Below, piece after piece: positions 6,848 to 13,880 of a DNA stretch of 14,244 bases. The position numbers were made by a program, and so were the translations under genes. The stretch comes from Candidatus Zixiibacteriota bacterium (GTDB lineage: Bacteria; Zixibacteria; MSB-5A5; GN15; FEB-12). Under the pieces are notes generated by a model that was given only the letters and a program-made list of their open reading frames with translations, ran no database searches and was not told where the DNA came from. Within the stretch, counting starts at the first letter, position 1. Every line of letters starts with the position of its first letter. Location: assembly GCA_030619345.1 (NCBI GenBank), contig JAUXBO010000023.1, positions 1 to 14,244 of the forward strand, in the 5' to 3' direction.

Positions 6848-8554
6848 CTACTTAAACATGCCGGTGGCGTAAAGGATGATCCACTCCAGAATCACAATCA
6901 CAACGCCAAATACCAAATACTTCCAGACCTGTGACTTAGGCTTTTCAGGAGCAGACAGTATGACTTTCTTTGGCTCGCGCGGCTTGGCCGCCCGGTTCAT
7001 ACGTTGCTCAAAATCATCCCATTCGAGCAGGAATTCTTCACAACTATCGTAACGATTAGAAACCCTGATAGCCAGCAGCTTGGAGAGAATTGACTTTAGC
7101 TCTTTGGGCATCAGACGGGCGCTGTCGCTGAAGATCAGATTGGTTCCCGAGTCATAATCGGGGCTACGACCAAAAATCATGCGGTGGAATATTGTGCCGA
7201 GTGCATATAGATCGGCTGATTTGGATTTCTTACGCTCGGGAGCGGCATACCAGTTCTTTTTCTTGGCATCGTCATAATGAGCGGGCATACCAAAGTCAGA
7301 TATCTTGGCAACATCGTCCGCATCAAAAAGTATGTTTGACGGTCGCATATTACCATGCACGATATTGTTCTTGTGAGCAAAGTCTAAGCCGGTGGCTACT
7401 TCCAGAATTATAGCCGCCGCTTTCTCCCACGGGTAGTGACGGACCATGCGGTCGGCCAGTGAGCCGCCGGGAGCATATTCGCTGATGACGACCGTCGACT
7501 TATTATCACCTCCGCTACCAAAGACATTAACAACATTCTTGTGGCGAATCGACTTCAGGATATTGGCCTCTTTGCGCCCAACTTCTCCCCGACTGTGTTT
7601 ACGGATCACGTACAGCCGTTTGTTCACCTTGTTTTCCACGAGTATCGTGGAACTAAACCGCGTTTCTTTTATCGTATCGAGGTAACGACACTTACCCATA
7701 AACGAATCGGAGTTGTCTTCAAGATTATAGTCATCCGCCTTTGACAAAGACGAATCCGCGTTCATCCCTTCCAGGATGGCATCCTTGAGTTCAACCGCGG
7801 TCTGGAAACGATCTTTCGACTCGGGCGCCAGACATTTCTGAATGATGGTGTCGAATTTTTTATCTATAGATGGTTCCAGTTCCGAGGGCAGTTTGAAGTG
7901 CCCCATCGGTTTTTTTCCAAGAAGGATCTCGTACAGAATCACGCCCATAGCATATATATCAGTGGTCTGGTCGACATTGGTCGAACTGATTTTCTGTTCC
8001 GGTGACATGTAGGCCAGCGTTCCCATAATTACATCGGTCGAGGTCATTTCGCTGTCGGGTGTTCCGACCATCTGAGCAATTCCAAAGTCCGCCACCAGAG
8101 CATTACCTTGCCGGTCAATCAAAATGTTAGCCGGTTTTATATCGCGATGGATGATTCCGTTTTTGTGAGCATAGTCGAGAGCTTTGCAAACCTGAATCAT
8201 CGCCTCGAGTTTAGTTTTCAACTGAATTTTGTCCGAGTCTATCACTTCTCTCATCGAGGTCCCGTCGATATATTCCATTACGAAATAATAACGACCACTC
8301 GTAACCCCTTTATCGATGATATGGACTATGTTGGGATGGTTCAAGCCGGCCACGACAATTGACTCGCGCTCAAACCTTCGTACGATTTCCTTGTCACCAG
8401 TCAAATCCGCCGACAGGATTTTTATCGCAACTTCACGATTGAGCGATTCCTGACGGGCCTTGTAAATTTCGGCAATTCCGCCTTGGCCAATCTTACTGAC
8501 CAGAGAGTAATCTCCAATCTTGATTGTCTTTTTCTCTTGTACTGCTTGTGTCAT
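6848..8554 (-). CDS. Tandem Ser/Thr protein kinase-pseudokinase, C-terminal membrane anchor
   Basis: Hanks-type kinase. Numbering from ATG 8554 (568 aa). The first domain (about 15-265) is intact: glycine loop IGQGGIAEIY, VAIK lysine 45, HRDIKPAN with catalytic Asp138, DFG at 156-158, MSPEQ. The second domain (about 295-510) keeps DFG (420-422) and AAPERK, but HRD is HGN (400-402, Asn402 codon at 7349-7351), the VAIK lysine position is Arg/Lys, and there is no glycine loop, so it should be catalytically dead. A basic proline-containing linker leads to one membrane helix at about 545-564 followed by four residues, so both domains face the cytosol. ATG 8554 is preferred; TTG 8572 lies in the T-tract of the upstream terminator. 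Role unknown; signalling is likely. Neighbours are convergent panB and an upstream secreted protein. Confidence 0.9.
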   Translation of the reverse strand: MTQAVQEKKTIKIGDYSLVSKIGQGGIAEIYKARQESLNREVAIKILSADLTGDKEIVRRFERESIVVAGLNHPNIVHIIDKGVTSGRYYFVMEYIDGTSMREVIDSDKIQLKTKLEAMIQVCKALDYAHKNGIIHRDIKPANILIDRQGNALVADFGIAQMVGTPDSEMTSTDVIMGTLAYMSPEQKISSTNVDQTTDIYAMGVILYEILLGKKPMGHFKLPSELEPSIDKKFDTIIQKCLAPESKDRFQTAVELKDAILEGMNADSSLSKADDYNLEDNSDSFMGKCRYLDTIKETRFSSTILVENKVNKRLYVIRKHSRGEVGRKEANILKSIRHKNVVNVFGSGGDNKSTVVISEYAPGGSLADRMVRHYPWEKAAAIILEVATGLDFAHKNNIVHGNMRPSNILFDADDVAKISDFGMPAHYDDAKKKNWYAAPERKKSKSADLYALGTIFHRMIFGRSPDYDSGTNLIFSDSARLMPKELKSILSKLLAIRVSNRYDSCEEFLLEWDDFEQRMNRAAKPREPKKVILSAPEKPKSQVWKYLVFGVVIVILEWIILYATGMFK

Positions 8555-8570
8555 AGCTCTGTTTACACTC

Positions 8571-8605
8571 AAAAAAATAGGGACCGCCCGTTATGGGCCG
8601 TCCCT
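8571..8605 (-). terminator. Rho-independent terminator of the T9SS cargo gene
   Basis: On the minus strand, AGGGAC-G-GCCC pairs with GGGC-G-GTCCCT (8579-8605; 10 pairs, one mismatch, 5-nt loop) and is followed by seven T (8577-8571). It starts 26 nt after the stop of the secreted protein and ends 16 nt before the kinase ATG. Confidence 0.88.
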
Positions 8606-8630
8606 ATATGAATCGGCAGATTAGAGCTAT

Positions 8631-9488
8631 TTATTTAATCAGAGCCATCTTTCTTGTCGAATTACCTGCCAGGCTGCTCAGACGGTAGAAATAAATACCG
8701 CTCGGCAGGCCGCTGCCGTCGAAATAGACCGTATGTTGACCGGCACTCATAGGGCCATCGATCAGGGTCCGAACTGACTGCCCGAGGATATTGTATACCT
8801 TCAGCTTTACATCACCGGACTTTGGTATTGAGAATTCGATAATAGTCGAGGGATTAAACGGATTCGGGTAATTCTGGGCCAGTCCAAAACTAACCGGAAG
8901 GGCTCTTTCGTCTTTGTCTTCAACTGAGGTTGAAATATCGACCGCAACTGCCCCGGCGGTGATCGAAGTTATAACCTCCGAACTGCTGCCGGTGTTATCG
9001 GTAACTTCCGGACGGTCCCAGCGAAAGATACCTGAGCCAACCGAAGTCAGGTCATTGACAGTGTCAATTACAGCCTTGGAACCCGCAGTTGCATCTGGAA
9101 GAACATGGCCATAAACCGTTGCCAACAGGCCGCTGGTTCCGGCAATTGTCGGCAGTGGATCCTGGAAGTTGGCAAGATAGGTTATTGTGAGTAAACCGTC
9201 GTAATTACTGAAATCCGCCGCCGCCTGGAAGTCGGCTGTTTTCATCGATCCTGCAAAGGAGACCGAGTCTATGTCGATCAGCAATTCATCAAACTTCAAC
9301 GGAATTCTCATCCCTGAAAAGCTGATGTCATTTCCGGAGAGCCAGATACCAAATGAAAAGGCATCGCCAGCCGGTGCTGATACGCTATCTATTGCAATCG
9401 CCCCATTGTAGGCACCGAGTGCATTGCTCGGTACAATTAGACCAACTAGCAGTACGGTGGCAATTATTGTCATTAGAGCTTTTCTCAT
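8631..9488 (-). CDS. Secreted cohesin-like protein with C-terminal T9SS (type A) sorting domain
   Basis: 285 aa. A signal peptide covers residues 1 to about 26 (MRKALMTI then a hydrophobic stretch). Residues 28-185 form a beta-rich region that resembles a cohesin/carbohydrate-binding-like sandwich (AIAIDSVSAPAGDAFSFGIWL, MRIPLKFD). Residues 200-285 are the sorting domain: NYPNPFNPST at 206-215, VKLKVYNILGQSVRTL, SAGQHTVYFDG, LPSGIYFYRL and a KMALIK end. Such domains are recognised by the type IX secretion system and usually removed or anchored at the cell surface. AAGGAA (9495-9500) lies 6 nt before the ATG. A promoter far upstream and a strong terminator make it a single-gene unit. The cohesin-like label is by eye only; the sorting domain is clear. 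Function unknown. Confidence 0.85.
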   Translation of the reverse strand: MRKALMTIIATVLLVGLIVPSNALGAYNGAIAIDSVSAPAGDAFSFGIWLSGNDISFSGMRIPLKFDELLIDIDSVSFAGSMKTADFQAAADFSNYDGLLTITYLANFQDPLPTIAGTSGLLATVYGHVLPDATAGSKAVIDTVNDLTSVGSGIFRWDRPEVTDNTGSSSEVITSITAGAVAVDISTSVEDKDERALPVSFGLAQNYPNPFNPSTIIEFSIPKSGDVKLKVYNILGQSVRTLIDGPMSAGQHTVYFDGSGLPSGIYFYRLSSLAGNSTRKMALIK

Positions 9489-9731
9489 ATTCTTTTCCTT
9501 TCAAACCAGACTTTCAAACCCTCACCGGGACCTCAACTGGACCAAGTCCCAATCTTTCCATACCCTCTTTACGCAAAGTACGTGCCCCCAACAATTTTTA
9601 GGATGTACGGGGCCGAAATGGTCTAACGAACTCCGTAATAATCGCTTAAGCTGCTTTGATTCAGGAGCTTATGCAGGGATACAGATTTTGCGCAGGTGAC
9701 CGATCCCTCGGTCTTTTTGTCCCACGGGCTT
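9489..9731 (-). promoter_or_regulatory. Long 5' leader (about 240 nt) of the T9SS cargo gene, with hairpins
   Basis: Between the predicted transcription start near 9731 and the ATG there is no ORF worth calling. The leader contains a perfect hairpin GACCGA-GGGA-TCGGTC (9698-9713), a stem TAAGCT/AGCTTA (flanked by GC/GC) a few tens of bases later, and a GGGAC...GTCCC arm pair close to the gene. No known riboswitch class was recognised. Confidence 0.4.
9698..9718 (+). terminator. Terminator-like hairpin on the plus strand
   Basis: Read on the plus strand, GACCGA-TCCC-TCGGTC (six pairs, four-base loop) is directly followed by five T (9714-9718). No plus-strand gene ends nearby, so it may stop antisense transcripts or simply be a leader stem of the opposite gene. 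Confidence 0.4.
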
Positions 9732-9737
9732 AGCAGG

Positions 9738-9766
9738 AATATATGCCTGATGGCCAAACCATGCAA
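9738..9766 (-). promoter_or_regulatory. Promoter of the T9SS cargo gene
   Basis: Minus strand TTGCAT (9761-9766), 17-nt spacer, TATATT (9738-9743). The perfect inverted repeat TGCAA-TTAG-TTGCA overlaps the -35 box and could be an operator. The promoter starts about 40 nt after the stop of the upstream pseudo-HtrA gene. Confidence 0.55.
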
Positions 9767-9804
9767 CTAATTGCACAGAGTAAACTCAAAATTATTCTAA
9801 TTCT

Positions 9805-11235
9805 TTACCAATCCGTCTTCACGTTTACAAATAGGGTCTTATTGTCCCGCCAGACAAAGAAAATCACTTCGCCAGGCTTTTCGGATTCGATCCGATCCAT
9901 GACCGACTCGATATCTTCTATACTTTCGACGGGCACGTTGTCGATTCGCTGAATAATATCTCCGATACCCAAACCGCCGATATTGGACAGTCCGCCCTGT
10001 TTCAATTCACTTACAAACACGCCATCGAATTCATCCTGATCGAGATTGAAGATCATGTAATCCGAAAAGACCATGTCCCGGACTTTGAACTCAAGGGCAT
10101 CATTTTCGTATTCGGGTGCGTCGGCAGCGGACATTGGTGTCGGTTCCAATTGCACTATCAGGTTTATTTGTTTACCACCCTTGTCGGCAGGTCTAAAAAT
10201 AGCCAGCTCAACCGAAGCTTCGGGTCCCATTTCGGCAATAGATCTTTGAAAGACCGGAATCTTATCTTCGCGGTCCACATCAACCGCCTGACCGTTAACT
10301 TCGAGAATAATGTCACCGGTCTCTATCCCCGCTTTAGAGGCGGGCGAACTGGCGATAACATCGTTAACAATGATTCCGCCCTTGTTGTCAAGGCTCCAGA
10401 ATTCGGCCAGATCAGACGTCAGGGCCTGTAGCGAAATCCCCAGCCAGCCGCGGTCGGCACTACCTTTGTGCGGAGGATCGGCAATAATGCGTTCCAGCTT
10501 TTCAGACGTAATTACGCCCAGCACCGGTCGCCCCATTTGGCCCATAGATTCCAGCATACCGCCCATGTCCATACTGGCCGTGGTCGGGTCGAGCACCAGT
10601 CCGAGAACGCCCACTGCATTCAATGACTTATCGAATAGTACCGAAGTAATCTGAAGGGTACTGAATCCAATCGTAAGAGGCATCTCTTCGGGAGATTCGA
10701 TCAAAGTCGATACCATACCGACATCAGCCGCCAGGGGCGGTTCGATATAGTCCGGTAAGAGCATATACAGCGCGAGCCAGTCACCAATCTTGAACTGCGC
10801 GTCATTTACAAATTCAACCGGCTCAAAGTCGTCATCATCGCTAACATCTATCTGGGCAAACCCAATTTTGGTAAAACGGTCCACGCCTATGTAAGTAGCA
10901 TCGTAACTGTTACCGTCGAGAGTCGTAACTTCAATTTTCACTGGCACTGTTTTAATTGTCATGCCACGCAAAGATCCACCGTTTTCCCCGATTAATGGTG
11001 CACCGTTAAAAATAACGAGACCCTCTTTCGATACGATTGTACCGAGGAACTTTTCCTGCTCTTCGCTGGAGTTCATCCCAAACGAAACCTCAATGGTCAT
11101 ATCCATAACAACCGTAAACCGGGCTATCTTCTCTTCCAATTTTTCGAAATCAAATTCCTGTGCGGAGAGATCGACCGACCCTGCCAGCAAACAGGCAGTT
11201 ACTGCAAAACATGTGAGTAATGATCTAACTCTCAT
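9805..11235 (-). CDS. HtrA-like protein with lost catalytic triad (pseudoprotease) and two PDZ domains
   Basis: 476 aa from ATG 11235. A signal peptide is followed by cleavage near SAQ-EF (about 25); a lipobox-like VTAC at 12-15 is a less likely alternative because the hydrophobic part is short. Residues about 40-255 follow the HtrA protease fold in order (GTIVSKEGLVIFNGAP, VDRFTKIGFAQID, IGDWLALYM, LQITSVLF) but each catalytic position is changed: His is Ala79, Asp is Lys123, and the GNSGGP serine loop is missing before LNAVGVLGLV. PDZ1 (about 262-365, DRGWLGISLQ) and PDZ2 (about 380-473) look complete. The start overlaps the stop of the active htrA gene by 11 nt and GGAAGGGGAAG serves as ribosome site, so the two are translationally coupled. 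An upstream ATG at 11262 is less likely. Probably a periplasmic binding subunit or adaptor. Confidence 0.87.
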   Translation of the reverse strand: MRVRSLLTCFAVTACLLAGSVDLSAQEFDFEKLEEKIARFTVVMDMTIEVSFGMNSSEEQEKFLGTIVSKEGLVIFNGAPLIGENGGSLRGMTIKTVPVKIEVTTLDGNSYDATYIGVDRFTKIGFAQIDVSDDDDFEPVEFVNDAQFKIGDWLALYMLLPDYIEPPLAADVGMVSTLIESPEEMPLTIGFSTLQITSVLFDKSLNAVGVLGLVLDPTTASMDMGGMLESMGQMGRPVLGVITSEKLERIIADPPHKGSADRGWLGISLQALTSDLAEFWSLDNKGGIIVNDVIASSPASKAGIETGDIILEVNGQAVDVDREDKIPVFQRSIAEMGPEASVELAIFRPADKGGKQINLIVQLEPTPMSAADAPEYENDALEFKVRDMVFSDYMIFNLDQDEFDGVFVSELKQGGLSNIGGLGIGDIIQRIDNVPVESIEDIESVMDRIESEKPGEVIFFVWRDNKTLFVNVKTDW

Positions 11236-12595
11236 TTTCTTCCCCTTCCTTATCATCTGCATTCAGCACCACAAATCGAGTTGCCCCGGAGCGGTTGACG
11301 GTCACGAATATTTTTTCCGCTTCAGCATTTGTCAGTCTTTGGTACACAGCTATGAACTCTCCCAAATTTGCGACCGGCTCTCGGTCAACACTCTTGATAA
11401 TATCGCCTCGTCGGAGACCACCATCATCAGTCGAAGCTGCTCGTTTGACACCTTCGACAAAAACACCGAGCGAATCATTGAGATTATTTTCGACCTGCAT
11501 TTGTCGAGTAATATGCTTGACCGTAATCCCCCAGCCTTTACATTCGAATACTTCGCCCTGAAGGTCACCCAATTCACGCGTTGTAACGGTGAAACTGAAT
11601 TCTTCTTCGCCACGCACGAGTTTCAGTCCAATTTCGCTGCCCGGCGGCAGCGAAGCAATCTTATTATAAAAGAGTGGCAACTCCTCAAGAAATCTGGCCG
11701 AGACCGGTTCACCGTTTACTTCCAGGATAATATCTCCGGCCTTCAGAAATGCCTCGGCCGCAGGCGATCCGGGATCAATCGAAGAGATCAACACGCCGTT
11801 ATCACGTCCGGTTCCAAAGTAGCCTTCGAGTTCCTGCAATGCCTGGCAGTGCAGACCGATCCAACTGCGTATAACTTTGCCGTGATCGAGTATGTCAGCA
11901 GTAACTTTTTTCACCACATTTACCGGGATGGCAAAGCCTAAGTTGTTTGCGAAAAGGGTCGCCCGTGAATTAATCCCGATCACTCTCCCCTGCATATCCA
12001 CCAACGGTCCGCCTGAATTGCCGGGATTGATCGCGGCATCAGTCTGCAGCCAGAGATTGTATCTTCCGGTGCGCTCCCCGCTGGGAAGCCGGACATCTGA
12101 ACTAAAGTAACGATCCCGGGTTGAGATCACTCCCGCAGAAACTGATCGCGAAAGTGAAAGCGGCGAGCCCATCGCCAGCACATACTGCCCGACCTCGGTT
12201 GTATCGGAATCACCGAACTCGGCGACATGAATGGTACCACTGTATTTTGAAAGGTCCAGCTTGATCACGGCCAGATCGGTCATGGGATCGCCGCCGATAT
12301 ATTCAGCCGGAACCAGTTCTTTATCTTCGAGAGTACAAATAATCCGCTCCGATTTACCGGCCACATGATAGTTGGTGACGACATATCCATCGGCATGAAA
12401 TATGATCCCCGAACCGATGACCGCCTGTTTTTCGAGTTGACCGGTAACATAGTTCTTTATTACCGGTTGGATATGGACCAGTGCGGGCATGACTTTGTCC
12501 CGTGCGGAGAGTATCTGAGCCTGGAAATCGCTGGCCTGAATTACCGAGCCGAGCAGTAGAAAAGAGCTAATCAATACTGTATAGATTCGATTCAC
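11225..12595 (-). CDS. HtrA/DegP-family periplasmic serine protease, two PDZ domains
   Basis: 456 aa counted from GTG 12595. A signal peptide ends near QA-SD (about residue 21). The trypsin-like domain (about 25-235) has an intact triad: His77 (TNYHV), Asp107 (TDLAVIK) and Ser194 (NPGNSGGPL). PDZ1 spans about 242-343 (RSWIGLHC start) and PDZ2 about 353-445. The C-terminus is acidic (DDKEGEENES). GTG 12595 has GAGGT close upstream; the in-frame GTG 12601 is itself part of that ribosome site and so less likely. It is the first gene of a pair with the inactive homologue that overlaps its stop. Unlike the membrane-anchored HtrA at 631-2121, this one appears to be exported and released. Confidence 0.92.
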   Translation of the reverse strand: MNRIYTVLISSFLLLGSVIQASDFQAQILSARDKVMPALVHIQPVIKNYVTGQLEKQAVIGSGIIFHADGYVVTNYHVAGKSERIICTLEDKELVPAEYIGGDPMTDLAVIKLDLSKYSGTIHVAEFGDSDTTEVGQYVLAMGSPLSLSRSVSAGVISTRDRYFSSDVRLPSGERTGRYNLWLQTDAAINPGNSGGPLVDMQGRVIGINSRATLFANNLGFAIPVNVVKKVTADILDHGKVIRSWIGLHCQALQELEGYFGTGRDNGVLISSIDPGSPAAEAFLKAGDIILEVNGEPVSARFLEELPLFYNKIASLPPGSEIGLKLVRGEEEFSFTVTTRELGDLQGEVFECKGWGITVKHITRQMQVENNLNDSLGVFVEGVKRAASTDDGGLRRGDIIKSVDREPVANLGEFIAVYQRLTNAEAEKIFVTVNRSGATRFVVLNADDKEGEENES

Positions 12596-12673
12596 ATTCA
12601 CCTCAAGTTTGTTTCAATGATCCTTATAACAGAACGCCTGTCAAAAGGTTCGATAAGAGATACGACTTGAGTG

Positions 12674-12703
12674 ATAATACTGCTGTTGAGTGGTCTTGGA
12701 CAA
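12674..12703 (-). promoter_or_regulatory. Probable promoter of the htrA/pseudo-htrA operon
   Basis: Minus strand TTGTCC (12698-12703), 18-nt spacer, TATTAT (12674-12679), giving a leader of roughly 75 nt. A nearer TTGACA at 12639-12644 has no good -10 partner. Confidence 0.42.
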
Positions 12704-12747
12704 TAAAATATAGGTGGGGCGGTTGCAGGCTACAGCCTAAACAAGTC

Positions 12748-12767
12748 ATTCCAGCGCAGGCTGGAAT
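12748..12767. repeat. Palindromic repeat ATTCCAGC-GCAG-GCTGGAAT
   Basis: Perfect 8-bp arms around a 4-nt loop. The sequence is of the widespread intergenic ATTCC(A/C)GC...GC(T/G)GGAAT type. A short AGGC-TACA-GCCT palindrome lies just before it (12727-12738). Confidence 0.6.
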
Positions 12768-12775
12768 CCAGAGAT

Positions 12776-12822
12776 GTCGGGTTTCTTGTCCGCCAGTGGC
12801 GGACTGCGGAACGCCGACCTAC
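12776..12822 (-). repeat. REP-like palindrome, copy 3 (GTAG head)
   Basis: On the minus strand GTAG (12822-12819) precedes GTCGG...CCGAC outer arms and a perfect inner hairpin GTCCGCC-ACT-GGCGGAC. Its ends match the REP copies at 6667 and 6756, including the GTCGGGTTTC arm; the core is different. Confidence 0.62.
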
Positions 12823-12891
12823 GAAGAATGAATCCGGGCCAAAGCAAGTTTGACCCGGGCACCCGTCATCAAGGCACCGCACTTCTGTTAC

Positions 12892-12966
12892 AAGTCATGC
12901 TGAGCCTGTCGAAGCATGGTTCGTTATCCAAAATAACCACCCTTCGACTAAACTCAGAGATGACTT
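12892..12966. repeat. Long interrupted palindrome AAGTCAT...ATGACTT
   Basis: Outer arms AAGTCAT (12892-12898) and ATGACTT (12960-12966) and inner arms GTCGAAG (12908-12914) and CTTCGAC (12942-12948) with GAG/CTC matches between. It belongs to the common intergenic CTGAGC..GTCGAAG palindromic class and is unrelated to the GTAG family. Confidence 0.6.
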
Positions 12967-12994
12967 AGGACCATCAAGATTGCTATTTAAATCA

Positions 12995-13020
12995 GTCGCC
13001 CACCGCAAGCGGTGGGCGAC
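12995..13020. repeat. Perfect 12-bp hairpin GTCGCCCACCGC / GCGGTGGGCGAC
   Basis: Twelve-base arms separated by AA, with no U-tract on either side. It lies in the gene-free stretch 12602-13127; what is left of that stretch shows no ORF with coding features. Confidence 0.65.
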
Positions 13021-13097
13021 AATCCGAGGTTATTCGTTCTCAATCAGGGTATTGAATTCACAAACAACAGCAATACCGATGGATATTTGGCAATCGA

Positions 13098-13120
13098 CAA
13101 AACCCACCATAAATGGCGGG
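13098..13120 (-). terminator. Rho-independent terminator of the thioredoxin-like gene
   Basis: Minus strand CCCGCCA-TTTA-TGGTGGG (13103-13120, one G-T pair) followed by TTTTG, 7 nt after the TAA stop of the thioredoxin-like gene. The hairpin belongs to a longer GC-rich palindromic stretch (CGGGCCACCCG on the plus strand). Confidence 0.65.
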
Positions 13121-13127
13121 CCACCCG

Positions 13128-13739
13128 TTATTTTGAGCCCAGGTTGATTCGGGTGTACTGTTCGGCGATCTCCCTATCAAGCCAATCGGTTGGGACATAC
13201 TGAATGTGGGTCACAAAGCCATGTTCATCAATACCAACTAGTGTTGGATAGACGTTTACATTGTAATAACTTAGGAAATAGTCGGTGTCGACGAATACGG
13301 CTGTTTTGTTTTCCAGAAATGAACTGTACGATTCTGGAATATCAGGATTGCGGTCGGCCAGGCAGACGATTGTTTGGACATCGTCGTTCAGTTGAGGTTC
13401 GACGGTACTGAAGAAGTTGAAGAACTTCTCGCATGGTTCACATCCGGTTGAGGCAAAAACCAGAAGTGTTGGCTTTCCCATGAGTAGTTGTTCAAAGTTG
13501 GCAGTCTCACCCAAGAGAGTAGTGAAATCTTCCAGTGGAAAGAGGTCTCCCACGCCAAACGTGAAATTCATGCTTTCGGTCGGTTCCGGTCTTGCACCAT
13601 CCTCAGCAATAGGAATTGTTTTTTGATCAATAAAGGCATAACCGATATATACACCACCCGCCACACCTACGATTACAACAATCGTTACGACCAGAGCTTT
13701 GACAAAATAATTATTAGCCAATTTTTCCAACACAGACAT
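13128..13739 (-). CDS. Membrane-anchored thioredoxin-like (TlpA/ResA-type) protein
   Basis: 203 aa from ATG 13739. One membrane segment at about 14-37, a short spacer, then a thioredoxin fold: GDLFPLEDF at 64-72, KPTLLVFASTGCEPCEKFF with a CxxC pair (Cys100, Cys103), and NVYPTLVGID with the cis-proline (Pro165). The domain should lie outside the cytoplasmic membrane and exchange disulfides. The CEPC dipeptide between the cysteines is typical of TlpA-like proteins. GAGG lies 9 nt before the ATG; a GTG at 13754 is possible but is itself inside that ribosome site. It ends at a terminator and follows a Cys-rich secreted peptide gene on the same strand, a likely client. An extra Cys126 is present in the fold. 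Confidence 0.88.
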   Translation of the reverse strand: MSVLEKLANNYFVKALVVTIVVIVGVAGGVYIGYAFIDQKTIPIAEDGARPEPTESMNFTFGVGDLFPLEDFTTLLGETANFEQLLMGKPTLLVFASTGCEPCEKFFNFFSTVEPQLNDDVQTIVCLADRNPDIPESYSSFLENKTAVFVDTDYFLSYYNVNVYPTLVGIDEHGFVTHIQYVPTDWLDREIAEQYTRINLGSK

Positions 13740-13762
13740 TGTCAGACGCCTCACATTTCAAT

Positions 13763-13846
13763 TTAGCCTTGGGTCATGTAATTTGAAAAGGGAGCACCCG
13801 GCATTGCACCCTTCTCCAAATACTCATGGAAATCGGATACTCTCAT
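13763..13846 (-). CDS. Possible small ORF, 27 codons
   Basis: ATG 13846 to TAA, encoding a peptide that starts MRVSDFHEYLEKGAMPGAPF and ends NYMTQG. It occupies most of the gap between the Cys-rich peptide and the thioredoxin-like gene on the same strand. The only ribosome-site-like sequence (AAGGAAG) lies about 18 nt upstream, so translation is doubtful. The family was not recognised. Confidence 0.3.
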   Translation of the reverse strand: MRVSDFHEYLEKGAMPGAPFSNYMTQG

Positions 13847-13880
13847 ATTCTATCGGAAAAGTTCTTCCTTTTGCTTGGGG

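Noticed and set aside
8555..8572. TTG 8572 as the kinase start
   Set aside because: It would start in the T-tract of the upstream terminator and has no ribosome site.
9489..9731. A c-di-GMP or other known riboswitch in the long leader
   Set aside because: The conserved core sequences of the classes I compared from memory are absent.
10961..11941. A 326-codon open reading frame on the plus strand
   Set aside because: It is fully antisense to the two HtrA-family genes, whose minus-strand reading gives clear family motifs; the plus-strand translation has low-complexity, non-protein-like composition.
12616..12644. TTGACA at 12639-12644 as the -35 of the protease operon promoter
   Set aside because: At 17 nt spacing the -10 is ATCATT, and the TATAAG nearby is only 10 nt away; the promoter at 12674-12703 fits better.
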